DNA of 64,000 nucleotides from Paracoccus aerodenitrificans (GTDB lineage: Bacteria > Pseudomonadota > Alphaproteobacteria > Rhodobacterales > Rhodobacteraceae). The DNA lies in assembly GCF_027913215.1 (NCBI RefSeq), contig NZ_CP115784.1, forward strand, positions 1 to 64,000, read 5' to 3'. The translations under genes and the position numbers were made by a program. The notes below the pieces were generated by a model. The model was given only the letters and a program-made list of their open reading frames with translations, did no database searches and had not been told where the DNA came from. Positions 37,847 to 46,194 of this stretch are shown piece after piece. Position 1 is the first letter of the stretch. Every line of letters starts with the position of its first letter.

Positions 37847-38830
37847 TTATTCCTGAATAAGGCCGAATTCCTGTGCCAGGCCTTGCAGGCGCTCGGTCCG
37901 CTCAAGCACCGAACTGTGGAATTCCTCACCCGCCATATTCAGCGGGAACAGGCCACGCTCTGCCTGAAGTTCGGCGAATTCCGGGGTCTCATAGGCCGCT
38001 TCGAACATCTCGACATAGGCATTATAGTCTTCGTCCGAGACATCCTTGCCCATATAGAAGCCGCGCAGGATCGGCCATTCGATCTCCCATCCCTGCTCGG
38101 TCACAGTGGGGATTTCGGCGAAAGGCGCGGGCAGGCGTTCAGCGGACATGATGCCCAGAATGCGCATCGTGCCGGCCTCAAGATGCGGCACCATCTCGGC
38201 CACGTCGCCGGTATAGATCTGGATCGAGCCACCCAGCAGACCGGCGATGGATTCCCCGCCGCCATCGAAGGCGACATAGCGCATCGCGCGGGGATCGGCA
38301 CCTGCCGCCTGAACCAGCAGAGCGGCCTTCATCCAGTCCTGCGACCCGACAGAGCCACCCGCTCCGGTCACAACGCTGCCCGGATCGGCGGCGAAAGCGT
38401 CCATTACATCCTGAAGTGTCTCGAATTCGCTGTCGGCTTTCACGATGACCGCGCCGTAATCGGTCCCGGCGGCAGCCACCCAGCGAACATCCTCCTGCGT
38501 GAACTCCCCGTATTTCCCGGTGGCGATGTTCAGCAGAGAGCCCGTCGAAAAGGCGACAATCGCATTCGGGTCGTCGGTGCGCGTGGTGTTGAACTGGTTG
38601 AACGCCACCGCGCCGATCCCGCCGGGCAGGAAGGTGACCTGCATCGGAGTCGGCAATTGCGATTCAAGCGCCTCCGCTGCAATGCGGCATGTCAGATCGA
38701 AACCGCCGCCCGGTTGGGCGGGTGCCACGCATTCCGGACGCTCGGGCGCGGCGGCGGCTGCACCTGCCATCAGGGCAAGAGCGGATGCCGCTCCGAAACA
38801 GGCGCGACGAAACGTGCTGATTTTCATCAT
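37847..38830 (-). CDS. tctC: Tripartite tricarboxylate transporter substrate-binding protein
   Basis: The 327-residue product has a signal peptide (about 1-27, MMKISTFRR then a hydrophobic stretch ending AAAAA) and the Bug/TctC fold: PECVAPAQPGGGFDLTCRIAAEAL at the ligand site and VVTGAGGSVGSQDWMKAALLVQAAG. Two cysteines in the ligand loop region (VECxxPAxPGGGFDxTC type) are as in citrate-type members. GGAGGAGATT precedes the ATG. The ligand cannot be deduced. It is followed by tctB after a hairpin. Confidence 0.92.
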   Translation of the reverse strand: MMKISTFRRACFGAASALALMAGAAAAAPERPECVAPAQPGGGFDLTCRIAAEALESQLPTPMQVTFLPGGIGAVAFNQFNTTRTDDPNAIVAFSTGSLLNIATGKYGEFTQEDVRWVAAAGTDYGAVIVKADSEFETLQDVMDAFAADPGSVVTGAGGSVGSQDWMKAALLVQAAGADPRAMRYVAFDGGGESIAGLLGGSIQIYTGDVAEMVPHLEAGTMRILGIMSAERLPAPFAEIPTVTEQGWEIEWPILRGFYMGKDVSDEDYNAYVEMFEAAYETPEFAELQAERGLFPLNMAGEEFHSSVLERTERLQGLAQEFGLIQE

Positions 38831-38896
38831 AATCTCCTCCGTATCGGGAATTCTGCCCGATTTGCTTAAACAGAATTGCTTGGAAAGCAAGTTAAT

Positions 38897-39952
38897 TCAA
38901 GAGTTTGTTGTCCCCTTGTCCTTGCTGCGCTGCCGCAGAACGACCGGCATGATCGCCGCGATCACCATAATTCTTGTGACGTGATGTGCCGCGACAAGCG
39001 CCGGGTTGATCCCCAGTGTCAGGGCGACGACACCAAGCTCTGGCGCCCCTCCGGGATAATAAGCAATCAGCAGCGGCGCGACATCCTGGCCGGTCAGATG
39101 TGCATAGCCCCATGCCGCTGCAAATGCCAGAAATGCCAGGATCAGCGAGGCCGATGCCGCCAGCCAGGTATCGTGCACGATCTCACGCGGCTTGTACCCG
39201 GCAAAGCGCAGACCGATATTCGCGCCGATCACAAGCTGCGCGAAGATCGAGAAAGGCAGCGGGACCTGCGCCTCGACCAGACCCGTGGCGTGCAGCCCCG
39301 CCGAGAGCAGCAGCGGAAACAGCAGCCCTGCCGAGGGCATTGCGAAACGTTTCCCCAGAAGATAGCCACCCGCCGCACAGGCCGCCAGGATCGCCAGATC
39401 CGCCGGGCTGCCCCAGCGAATATCTCCCATCATGTCCTGGGTGATCGTGCCCAGATCGTAATCCGCCACCCATCCCAGCATGATCGGCGCCATCAGCAGC
39501 AGCACGATGATCCGCGCCGTATGCGCCATTGCGATGCGTCGCGTATCGGCTCCGTAATCTTCGGCCAGAGCCGTCACCACGGACAACCCGCCGGGAACCG
39601 AGGCAAGAAACGCCGTCGACCAGTCCATCGTCGACCACCGGCGCTGCACAAGGAAGGGGATCGCGAAAAATGCGACGGACAGCGCCAGCATGAACAGAAT
39701 GCTCGGGATCCAGCTTACCAGATGGCTCAGCGCTTCCTCGTCGAACCCCGCGCCAAGCATGATGCCGACGATTGCAATGGCGGCGTTGCGCATTGGTGCG
39801 GGCAGTTTCATGGGGATTTTCATCTGTGCCGCCACAGCGGTCGCCGCGCAGCTTCCCAGCACCCAGGGCAGAGGGATCGTCAGCCATGTAAATAACACAC
39901 CGCCGCCAAATCCGATCAGCAATGTCGTCAGAATCAGGCGGGCAGTTGTCAC
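38897..39952 (-). CDS. AbrB-family integral membrane protein
   Basis: The 351-residue product is highly hydrophobic with about ten segments in two repeated halves (MRNAAIAIVGIMLGAGFDEEAL; FAQLVIGANIGLRFAGYKPREI), the pattern of AbrB/putative ammonia-monooxygenase-type membrane proteins. Despite the name it is unrelated to the DNA-binding AbrB. It is the first gene of the transcript leading into tctCBA, 66 bp before tctC, which suggests a linked transport role. Function is not established. Confidence 0.82.
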   Translation of the reverse strand: MTTARLILTTLLIGFGGGVLFTWLTIPLPWVLGSCAATAVAAQMKIPMKLPAPMRNAAIAIVGIMLGAGFDEEALSHLVSWIPSILFMLALSVAFFAIPFLVQRRWSTMDWSTAFLASVPGGLSVVTALAEDYGADTRRIAMAHTARIIVLLLMAPIMLGWVADYDLGTITQDMMGDIRWGSPADLAILAACAAGGYLLGKRFAMPSAGLLFPLLLSAGLHATGLVEAQVPLPFSIFAQLVIGANIGLRFAGYKPREIVHDTWLAASASLILAFLAFAAAWGYAHLTGQDVAPLLIAYYPGGAPELGVVALTLGINPALVAAHHVTRIMVIAAIMPVVLRQRSKDKGTTNS

Positions 39953-40093
39953 GAGCGGCGATCCGTTTCGGAGGCAGAAGAAATGAGTTCAGAACAACCC
40001 TTTCTGCGCCTCAGGATCCGAAACGGCAAGCCCGTGCAAGACGGTGCGCATCGAAAGTCCAGTTTTGTCTGCCCTTTTCTCCTCGCGGAGTGC

Positions 40094-40567
40094 TCAGGCC
40101 GCCGATCTGGGCGCGGTGACAGGCCTGATCGCTTCATGCGCTGAGACGATGCCGACCGCCGCATCCGCAGCCTCGCGGCCCTTGCGGATGAAATGTTCGC
40201 GGAAAAATCCGATATGCTCGGCGATCGGCTGGAAGTGATGCGGGGTCAGCGATACGGACAGAACCGGCACCCCGGTCTTCAGCCCGGCTTCCATCAGCCC
40301 GCTGACAACCGCCTGAGCGACGAAATCATGGCGATAGATACCGCCATCGACCACCAGAGCCGCTGCGGCAATCGCCGCATATTCCCCGGTTTCCGCCAGT
40401 TTCTGCGCCAGCAGCGGCATCTCGAATGCGCCGGGAACGTCGAAGATTTCGACGTCGTGCTGCCCACCCAGCTCATCAAGCCGCTGCCGGAACCCGTTCA
40501 GCGCCTGATCGACGATCTCTGCGTGCCATCCGGCCTTGATGAAGGCAAATTTGAGGGATTTTGTCAT
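40094..40567 (-). CDS. ribH: 6,7-dimethyl-8-ribityllumazine synthase, type II (RibH2-like)
   Basis: Lumazine synthase makes the last intermediate before riboflavin. The 157-residue product has the family features VPGAFEMPLLAQKLAETGEY and GGIYRHDFVAQAVVSGLM, with the catalytic His in YRHDF. The sequence resembles the decameric type II enzymes known from Brucella and Rhizobiales rather than capsid-forming type I. The ATG at 40567 follows AAAGGACC by 7 bases. An FMN riboswitch lies directly upstream, and no other riboflavin gene is adjacent. Confidence 0.9.
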   Translation of the reverse strand: MTKSLKFAFIKAGWHAEIVDQALNGFRQRLDELGGQHDVEIFDVPGAFEMPLLAQKLAETGEYAAIAAAALVVDGGIYRHDFVAQAVVSGLMEAGLKTGVPVLSVSLTPHHFQPIAEHIGFFREHFIRKGREAADAAVGIVSAHEAIRPVTAPRSAA

Positions 40568-40641
40568 CGCGTCTGGTCCTTTCACATCAACAGGATCTCA
40601 GAACACACAGGTCTCCCGGCCATTTCTGACCGTTCCTCCCA

Positions 40642-40761
40642 TTCTCTTTCATCCGGACTATAACCGTCGGCCCCGGAATTTCACCGGTGTCTGCTGACCC
40701 TTCCGAAAAAGGCGCTCGCGGGCTTTCACCGCCGGTGGGGAGTTTCGCCCCGCCCTGAGAA
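40642..40761 (-). promoter_or_regulatory. FMN riboswitch (RFN element)
   Basis: On the minus strand the conserved RFN blocks appear in order: TTCTCAGGGCGGGGCGAAA, TCCCCACCGGCGGTGAAAGC, GTCAGCAGACACCGGTGAAA, TTCCGGGGCCGACGG and TATAGTCCGGATGAAAGAGAA. They lie 75 bases before the ribH2 start. FMN binding is expected to shut down expression, by termination or by hiding the ribosome-binding site; no clear T-run terminator was seen, which favours translational control by inference. Confidence 0.93.
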
Positions 40762-40881
40762 TGCGCAAGAATTACCGGATGCGCTCGGCATAGTCAAAAT
40801 CTATGTCGCTGCGCAGGATAACGCAGCGCCGGGCTTGACGCGGCATGCTGCCGGGCCGAAGAGTTCCCCCGAGAGGTCCCC

Positions 40882-42087
40882 ATGACACACGCCGCACCCA
40901 CCACATCAGATACGCCTGAGCGCACCGCCTGGCTGATCCTTTCCGGGATCAGCCTGTGCCATCTGATCAACGATGTGATGCAATCCCTGCTTGCGGCGAA
41001 TTATCCGCTGTTCAAGGCAGAGTTCGGGCTGGATTTCTGGCAGATCGGCCTGCTGACCTTCGCCTTCACCGGCACCGCATCGCTGCTTCAGCCCGCGATC
41101 GGCGCGCTGACCGACCGGCGGCCTATGCCGATGTCACTGCCGCTCGGGATGAGCTCGACCTTGCTCGGTCTTGTCGCCATCTCGCAGGCGGGCAGCTATG
41201 CGGTGATGTTCCTCGGGGCGATGCTGATCGGAGTCGGCTCGGCGGTATTTCACCCCGAATCCAGCCGGGTGGCGCGGCTGGCCTCGGGCGGGCGCTACGG
41301 CACCGCGCAGTCCTTCTTTCAGGTCGGAGGAAATGTCGGCACCGCTCTCGGCCCGCTTCTGGGTGCGTTTATCGTCGTGCCGAACGGTCGCGGCTCGATC
41401 CTGTGGTTTACCCTGCTTGCGGCATTGGGCATTGCCATCCTGACAAGGGTCAGCGCGTGGTATGCCGCCTATATGCGCGACACGACCCGCCGCCGCCGTC
41501 CGGCGATGCAGCATGGCCTGTCGGCGGGACGGGTGCGTATGGCGATTATCGTGCTGGCGCTGCTGACCCTGACGAAAAGTATCTATACAGCCTCGTTCAC
41601 CAGCTATTACACCTTCTACGCCATAGAAAAATTCGGCCTGACCGAGCAGCAATCGCAGCTCATGTTGTTCCTTTTCCTCGGAGCGATGGCGCTTGGGGTG
41701 ATGCTCGGTGGCCCGCTCGGAGACCGGTTCCGCCCCCTGACCGTGATCTGGATCTCGATCCTCGGCGTATTGCCGTTTTCGCTGCTGCTGCCGCATGTCG
41801 GGCTGGCCGCAACCGGGGTGCTGACCGTCGTGATCGGCATCGTCATCGCGTCGGCCTTCCCCGCCATCGTGGTCTTCGCGCAAGAACTCGTCCCGGGCCG
41901 CGTCGGGCTGATCGCCGGAGTGTTCTTCGGCTTCACCTTCGGCATGGGCGGGATCGCCGCCGCGATTCTTGGCGTGATCGCCGATGCGCGGGGGGTCGAG
42001 TATATTTACGGCATCTGTGCCTGGCTGCCGCTGATGGGGCTGCTGACCATATTCCTGCCGCGCGGCGCTATCGCGTCAGCGCAATAG
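40882..42087 (+). CDS. MFS transporter, Fsr (fosmidomycin resistance)-like
   Basis: The 401-residue product has 12 hydrophobic segments and begins with SLCHLINDVMQSLLAANYPLFKAEFGLDFWQIGLLTF, the typical Fsr-family opening, followed by the MFS loop motif in GALTDRRPMPMSL. Later segments read GVFFGFTFGMGGIAAAILG. Such pumps can export fosmidomycin and related drugs, but the physiological substrate is unknown. GAGAGGTCCCC precedes the ATG. It is divergent from the riboswitch-controlled lumazine synthase and converges with the TRAP binding-protein gene. Confidence 0.87.
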   Translation: MTHAAPTTSDTPERTAWLILSGISLCHLINDVMQSLLAANYPLFKAEFGLDFWQIGLLTFAFTGTASLLQPAIGALTDRRPMPMSLPLGMSSTLLGLVAISQAGSYAVMFLGAMLIGVGSAVFHPESSRVARLASGGRYGTAQSFFQVGGNVGTALGPLLGAFIVVPNGRGSILWFTLLAALGIAILTRVSAWYAAYMRDTTRRRRPAMQHGLSAGRVRMAIIVLALLTLTKSIYTASFTSYYTFYAIEKFGLTEQQSQLMLFLFLGAMALGVMLGGPLGDRFRPLTVIWISILGVLPFSLLLPHVGLAATGVLTVVIGIVIASAFPAIVVFAQELVPGRVGLIAGVFFGFTFGMGGIAAAILGVIADARGVEYIYGICAWLPLMGLLTIFLPRGAIASAQ

Positions 42088-42143
42088 GTTTCGACCGTTT
42101 CGTCCGGGGACAGGTCGGTACGCCCGATTCCGGCTGGTGGATC

Positions 42144-42217
42144 GGATATTTGGGCCAGGATGAAATCCACTGTGTCACACTGGCCCAAATATCCCGGGGT
42201 CCGGGGCAGAGCCCCGG
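42144..42217. repeat. 15-bp inverted repeat plus GC hairpin between convergent genes
   Basis: GGATATTTGGGCCAG (42144-42158) is perfectly repeated in inverse as CTGGCCCAAATATCC (42180-42194), with a 21-nt loop containing TGTGTCACA. It is followed by CCGGGGC (42201-42207)/GCCCCGG (42211-42217). The pair lies between convergent genes and probably works as a two-way terminator; the length of the first stem is unusual. Confidence 0.65.
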
Positions 42218-42226
42218 CTTGGGCGG

Positions 42227-43198
42227 TTATTGCGTGGCGATGATGCTGTCCATCAGCTCTTTGCCGAATTCTGCCTCATATTCGGTGTAAACATCGGCCA
42301 GCCCGTCCTGAAACGCCTGTTTCTGCTCGGCATCGAGGATATTCACCTCCATGCCGCGCTCGCGCAGCGTTGCGACACCCTCGGCTTCGACATTGTCGAC
42401 ATAATCCCGCATCGCCGCGACCGCCGCATCCGCTGCGGTATCGAATGCCGCTTTCTGGTCATCGTCCAGCCCGTCCCAAAGCTGCTGCGACACCAGAATG
42501 ATCGCCGGCGAATAGACATGTCCGTCCAGAGAGGCATATTTCTGGACCTCATCCAGATTGGCCGAGACGATCACCGAAAGCGGGTTTTCCTGCCCGTCAA
42601 TCGCGCCTTGCTGCAGGGCCGGGATCACTTCCGGCCAGGCCATCGGGGTCGGAGCCGCGCCAAGCGCCTCGAAGGCCTTCAGATGGACCGGGTTTTCCAT
42701 CGTCCTGATCTTGAGTCCCGCAAGATCCTCGGGCGTTGAGATAGGGCCGCGACTATTGGTGATATGGCGGAAACCCTGTTCGCCCCAGGCAAGCGCATGC
42801 AGCCCGACATCGTCGAACTTCGCCAGCATCTGATCGCCGATTTCGCCGTCAAGCACGGTTCTTGCATGGTCCAGATCGCGCAGCAGGAAGGGAATGTCGA
42901 AGACGCCCACTTCCGGCACGAAATTGGACAGCGTGCCCGAGCTTGCGATGGTGGCGTCGATCGTGCCGATCTGCATCCCCTCGATCACCTCGCGCTCACC
43001 GCCGAGACCCGAATTCGGGAACTGCCTGACGGTGAAGGCGTCGCCGAGTTCCTGCGTCAGCGTTTCCTCGAAGGCCATCGCGCCTGCGCCGTAATGGCTG
43101 TTTTCGGACAGCGCATAGCCGAGCCGGATTTCGGCTGCCTGCCCCATTGCCGTCGATCCCGCAAGCACTGCCGCTGTGAGGGTGAATTCTCTGATCAT
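42227..43198 (-). CDS. TRAP transporter solute-binding protein, DctP family
   Basis: The 323-residue product has a signal peptide (about 1-22, ending GQAA) and the DctP pattern: IRLGYALSENSHYGAGAMAFEETLTQELGDAF, then GLKIRTMENPVHLKAFEALGAAPTPMAWPEVIPALQQGAIDGQENP, which holds the conserved carboxylate-binding arginine (IRTMENP). The DctQ and DctM membrane subunits are not adjacent on either side. Its neighbours are a DsbA-like gene and, divergently, gluconate uptake genes. The ligand is probably an organic or sugar acid; this is inference. AGGAGCAGAG precedes the ATG. Confidence 0.9.
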   Translation of the reverse strand: MIREFTLTAAVLAGSTAMGQAAEIRLGYALSENSHYGAGAMAFEETLTQELGDAFTVRQFPNSGLGGEREVIEGMQIGTIDATIASSGTLSNFVPEVGVFDIPFLLRDLDHARTVLDGEIGDQMLAKFDDVGLHALAWGEQGFRHITNSRGPISTPEDLAGLKIRTMENPVHLKAFEALGAAPTPMAWPEVIPALQQGAIDGQENPLSVIVSANLDEVQKYASLDGHVYSPAIILVSQQLWDGLDDDQKAAFDTAADAAVAAMRDYVDNVEAEGVATLRERGMEVNILDAEQKQAFQDGLADVYTEYEAEFGKELMDSIIATQ

Positions 43199-43273
43199 CT
43201 CTGCTCCTCCGATATGCTGCGACAGATTGGGCGGGGCAGGCGGGCGCGTCAAGCGGGCGCTTTTGGCAGGCGG

Positions 43274-43936
43274 TTACAGAAGGTCCTCGCGTGCATCCGC
43301 CACCAGCTTGCGCAGATCGTCCAGCCCCAGCCTGCCGAACACGGCCTCATGCCCGGCGATGAAGGTCGGCGTCCCGGTCAGGGCCATCGTATCGGCCAGA
43401 TCCATCGTCTCATAGATCTGGTCGAGGATCGCCCGCTTTTCCATATCCGCTCGCAGCCTGTCAGTATCCAGTCCGACATTACGGGCCGCCCGCATCACTG
43501 TCGCCTCCTCGGCCCGCGCATTCATCTGCATCAGTGCTTCGTGGAACTGCCAGTATTTCTGCTGCTGAAGCGAGGCCAGAGAGGCTTTCGCGGCGAAGAA
43601 AGAGCCATCGCCGAAGACCGGCCATTCCCGGAACACCACGCGCAGTTGCGGGTCTTCTCCGATCAGCCGCTGCACGTCGCGCATATTCGCGCGGCAGAAC
43701 TGGCAATTATAGTCGAAGAATTCGGTCAGGGTGATATTGCCCTCGGGATTACCCAGAACCGGAAGGGCGGGGTTGCGCTCGATCACGCGGCGCAGCTCTT
43801 CCGGCATGGGGTTCGGATGCGGCTGCTGTGCCTGCAACGTGCCCGGCCGGGCAAAGGCGATGCCGGAAGCCGCGATGGCGGACAGGATTATCCTTCTCCG
43901 GTTCGGCGTCTGCCCGGAATAGGCGTGGTCGGTCAT
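43274..43936 (-). CDS. DsbA-family thiol:disulfide oxidoreductase
   Basis: The 220-residue product has an N-terminal twin-arginine-like signal (NRRRIILSAIAASGIAFA, about 12-29), then a thioredoxin-like domain with redox motif CQFC at 78-81 in FFDYNCQFCRAN and a cis-Pro loop GTPTF later. It belongs to the DsbA/BdbD-type group acting in the periplasm. GGAGAGAGAC directly precedes the ATG at 43936, so an ATG 15 bases upstream and a much longer reading are rejected. It is followed by the TRAP binding-protein gene. Confidence 0.9.
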   Translation of the reverse strand: MTDHAYSGQTPNRRRIILSAIAASGIAFARPGTLQAQQPHPNPMPEELRRVIERNPALPVLGNPEGNITLTEFFDYNCQFCRANMRDVQRLIGEDPQLRVVFREWPVFGDGSFFAAKASLASLQQQKYWQFHEALMQMNARAEEATVMRAARNVGLDTDRLRADMEKRAILDQIYETMDLADTMALTGTPTFIAGHEAVFGRLGLDDLRKLVADAREDLL

Positions 43937-43986
43937 GTCTCTCTCCGTCATTGTCCCGTGCAGGGTGAACGATGTGGCGGGCTGCG

Positions 43987-44021
43987 GCAACATCGCAGAG
44001 GAAACAATGGTGTGATGTTGC
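43987..44021. repeat. Inverted repeat between dsbA-like and gntP-like genes
   Basis: GCAACATC (43987-43994) is the reverse complement of GATGTTGC (44014-44021), 19 nt apart. It lies in the 247-bp divergent spacer, about 50 bases before the DsbA-like start on the minus strand. It could be an operator, but no regulator gene is adjacent. Confidence 0.35.
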
Positions 44022-44183
44022 GCCGCGCTTATCCCGTCCTCGGCATCCGGCACAGAGCGCAGATTTCGGCGGCGCAATGTTTCGCGGGGCCGTGACATCC
44101 CGCGCGGAACAGACGAAACTGCACCATGATCGGCCGGAAACGGCATTGTGGCTGGTTTCAGTTTATTCATTCAGGAGGAACCA

Positions 44184-45566
44184 ATGAACGAGATAGAGCC
44201 TGTCTACGGCACCGGGATGCTGTTGACGATCGCGGTCGGAGCCGTGCTTCTGCTGCTTCTGCTTATCATGCGCTTCCGCCTGCATGCCTTTGTGTCCCTT
44301 GTTCTGGTCAGCCTGCTGACGGCGCTTGTCGCCGGAGTGCCGTTCAGCGAGGTCGTGCCAACCCTGATGAGCGGTTTCGGCAGCACACTCGCCTCGGTCG
44401 CGCTTCTGGTCGGGTTCGGCGCGATGATCGGCAGTATGCTGGAGATTTCGGGCGGGGCGCAGGTCCTGGCGGACCGGCTGATCGCCGTCTTTGGGGAAAA
44501 ACGTGCGCCCTTTGCGCTTGGCGTGGCGTCGCTGATGTTCGGCTTCCCGATCTTCTTCGATGCCGGGCTTGTCGTGATGCTGCCGATCATCTTCAGCGTC
44601 GCCCTGCGCTTCGGCGGCTCGGTCCTGACCTATGCCTTCCCGGCGGCCGGTGCGTTTGCTGTGATGCATGCCTTTGTGCCGCCCCATCCCGGCCCGGTCG
44701 CGGCAGGCGACCTGCTGGGGGCGGATCTTGGCCTTCTGCTGGTTGTCGGCCTGATCGTGGCGATCCCGACATGGTATCTGGGCAGCTATCTGTTCGCCCT
44801 CTGGGCCGGTAAGCGCTTCACGATCCCGGTTCCCGAATTGCTGGGGGGCGGTGCCTCGGGCCAGAAAGAACCCGTCGGGACTCCGCCGGAATTCAGCCGG
44901 GTGATGATGGTGCTTCTGCTGCCGCTGGTACTGATCTTCCTGAATACCGGGCTGAACACGCTGGCCACCGCCGGCACGATCAGCGGCGATGCGCTCTGGG
45001 TGCAGGTGCTGAGGATGCTCGGGCAGACCCCGGTCGCGCTGCTGATCACCGTGATCGCCTCGATCTTTCTGGTCGGGCAGGGCCGCGATCCCGATGCGAT
45101 CCAGCGGATCATGGACCGCTCGCTTGCGCCGATCTGCGCGATCATTCTGGTCACCGGAGCGGGCGGGATGTTCGGCGGCGTCCTTCGTGCCAGCGGCATC
45201 GGCGAGGCACTTGCCGACACGCTGGAAGGCATGGGCATGCCGCTGATCGTCGCCGCCTTCGTCATCGCAACCGCGCTGCGCGTCGCGCAAGGTTCGGCCA
45301 CGGTGGCGCTGATCACCACGGCGGGTCTGCTGGCCCCGACGGTCGAGGCGACGGCGGGTCTGTCCGCGCTGGACCGCTGCTTCCTTGTCATCGCCATCGC
45401 CAGCGGCGCCACGGTTCTCAGCCATTTCAACGATTCCGGCTTCTGGCTTGTTGGCCGCTTCCTGAACATGGATGAGAAAACCACCCTGCGCACATGGACA
45501 GTGATGGAGACCCTGCTGGGAACGATCGGCTTCCTGATCGTGCTGGTCGGATGGTGGCTGCTATGA
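44184..45566 (+). CDS. GntP-family gluconate permease
   Basis: The 460-residue product has about 12-14 hydrophobic segments and GntP-family stretches: GFGSTLASVALLVGFGAMIGSMLEISGGAQVLADRL, FGFPIFFDAGLVVMLPIIF and SGATVLSHFNDSGFWL. It imports gluconate with protons. TCAGGAGGAACCA precedes the ATG. Its stop overlaps the start of gluconokinase (ATGA), so uptake and phosphorylation are translationally coupled. No GntR-type repressor is adjacent. Confidence 0.93.
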   Translation: MNEIEPVYGTGMLLTIAVGAVLLLLLLIMRFRLHAFVSLVLVSLLTALVAGVPFSEVVPTLMSGFGSTLASVALLVGFGAMIGSMLEISGGAQVLADRLIAVFGEKRAPFALGVASLMFGFPIFFDAGLVVMLPIIFSVALRFGGSVLTYAFPAAGAFAVMHAFVPPHPGPVAAGDLLGADLGLLLVVGLIVAIPTWYLGSYLFALWAGKRFTIPVPELLGGGASGQKEPVGTPPEFSRVMMVLLLPLVLIFLNTGLNTLATAGTISGDALWVQVLRMLGQTPVALLITVIASIFLVGQGRDPDAIQRIMDRSLAPICAIILVTGAGGMFGGVLRASGIGEALADTLEGMGMPLIVAAFVIATALRVAQGSATVALITTAGLLAPTVEATAGLSALDRCFLVIAIASGATVLSHFNDSGFWLVGRFLNMDEKTTLRTWTVMETLLGTIGFLIVLVGWWLL

Positions 45567-46075
45567 GCAGGTCTGTGCAACATATCGTGGTGATGGGTGT
45601 CTCGGGCGCGGGCAAATCCACCACCGGAGAGGCCCTCGCCGCAAGGCTCGGCTGGCCCTATATCGAGGGCGACAGTTTCCATCCGAAGGAAAATGTCGAG
45701 AAGATGCATTCCGGCATCCCCCTGACCGATGAGGACCGCAAGCCCTGGCTTGAGGCCCTGGCTGCCGAGATCGCCCGCAATGAAACGCGCGGGCAAAGTT
45801 CGGTTTTGGGCTGTTCCTCGCTGAAACGCAGCTATCGCGATATCCTGCGCAGCGGTGCTCCGCAGGTGCGGTTCCTGCATGTGCACGGCACCCACCAGAT
45901 CCTCAGCGACCGTCTCTCACATCGCGAGGGCCATTTCTTCCCACCGGAACTGCTGAACTCCCAGCTTGAGACGCTTGAGATGCTGGGACAGGATGAGGAC
46001 GGTTATGTCATCGACATGGCGCTGTCGGTCGAAGCGCAGGTCGATGAGGCGATCCGGGTGATGAATCTGCCGTGA
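45563..46075 (+). CDS. gntK: Gluconokinase
   Basis: Gluconokinase phosphorylates gluconate to 6-phosphogluconate. The 170-residue product has the P-loop GVSGAGKST at 12-20, EGDSFHPKENVEKMHSGIPLTDEDRKPWL with the substrate-binding region, and CSSLKRSYRDILR, all typical. It overlaps the permease stop by 4 bases. The product would feed the Entner-Doudoroff or pentose phosphate route, whose genes are not here. Confidence 0.94.
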   Translation: MSRSVQHIVVMGVSGAGKSTTGEALAARLGWPYIEGDSFHPKENVEKMHSGIPLTDEDRKPWLEALAAEIARNETRGQSSVLGCSSLKRSYRDILRSGAPQVRFLHVHGTHQILSDRLSHREGHFFPPELLNSQLETLEMLGQDEDGYVIDMALSVEAQVDEAIRVMNLP

Positions 46076-46194
46076 GGGCTGTGAGACTTGTCATGTCGTA
46101 GCGGCATTGGATCGATGCAACATAATCTGGTCTGAGCATCGGGCATGCTGTGCTATGCTCGCACCTAAAGTCTCTCGGAGACGGGTATCGTATA

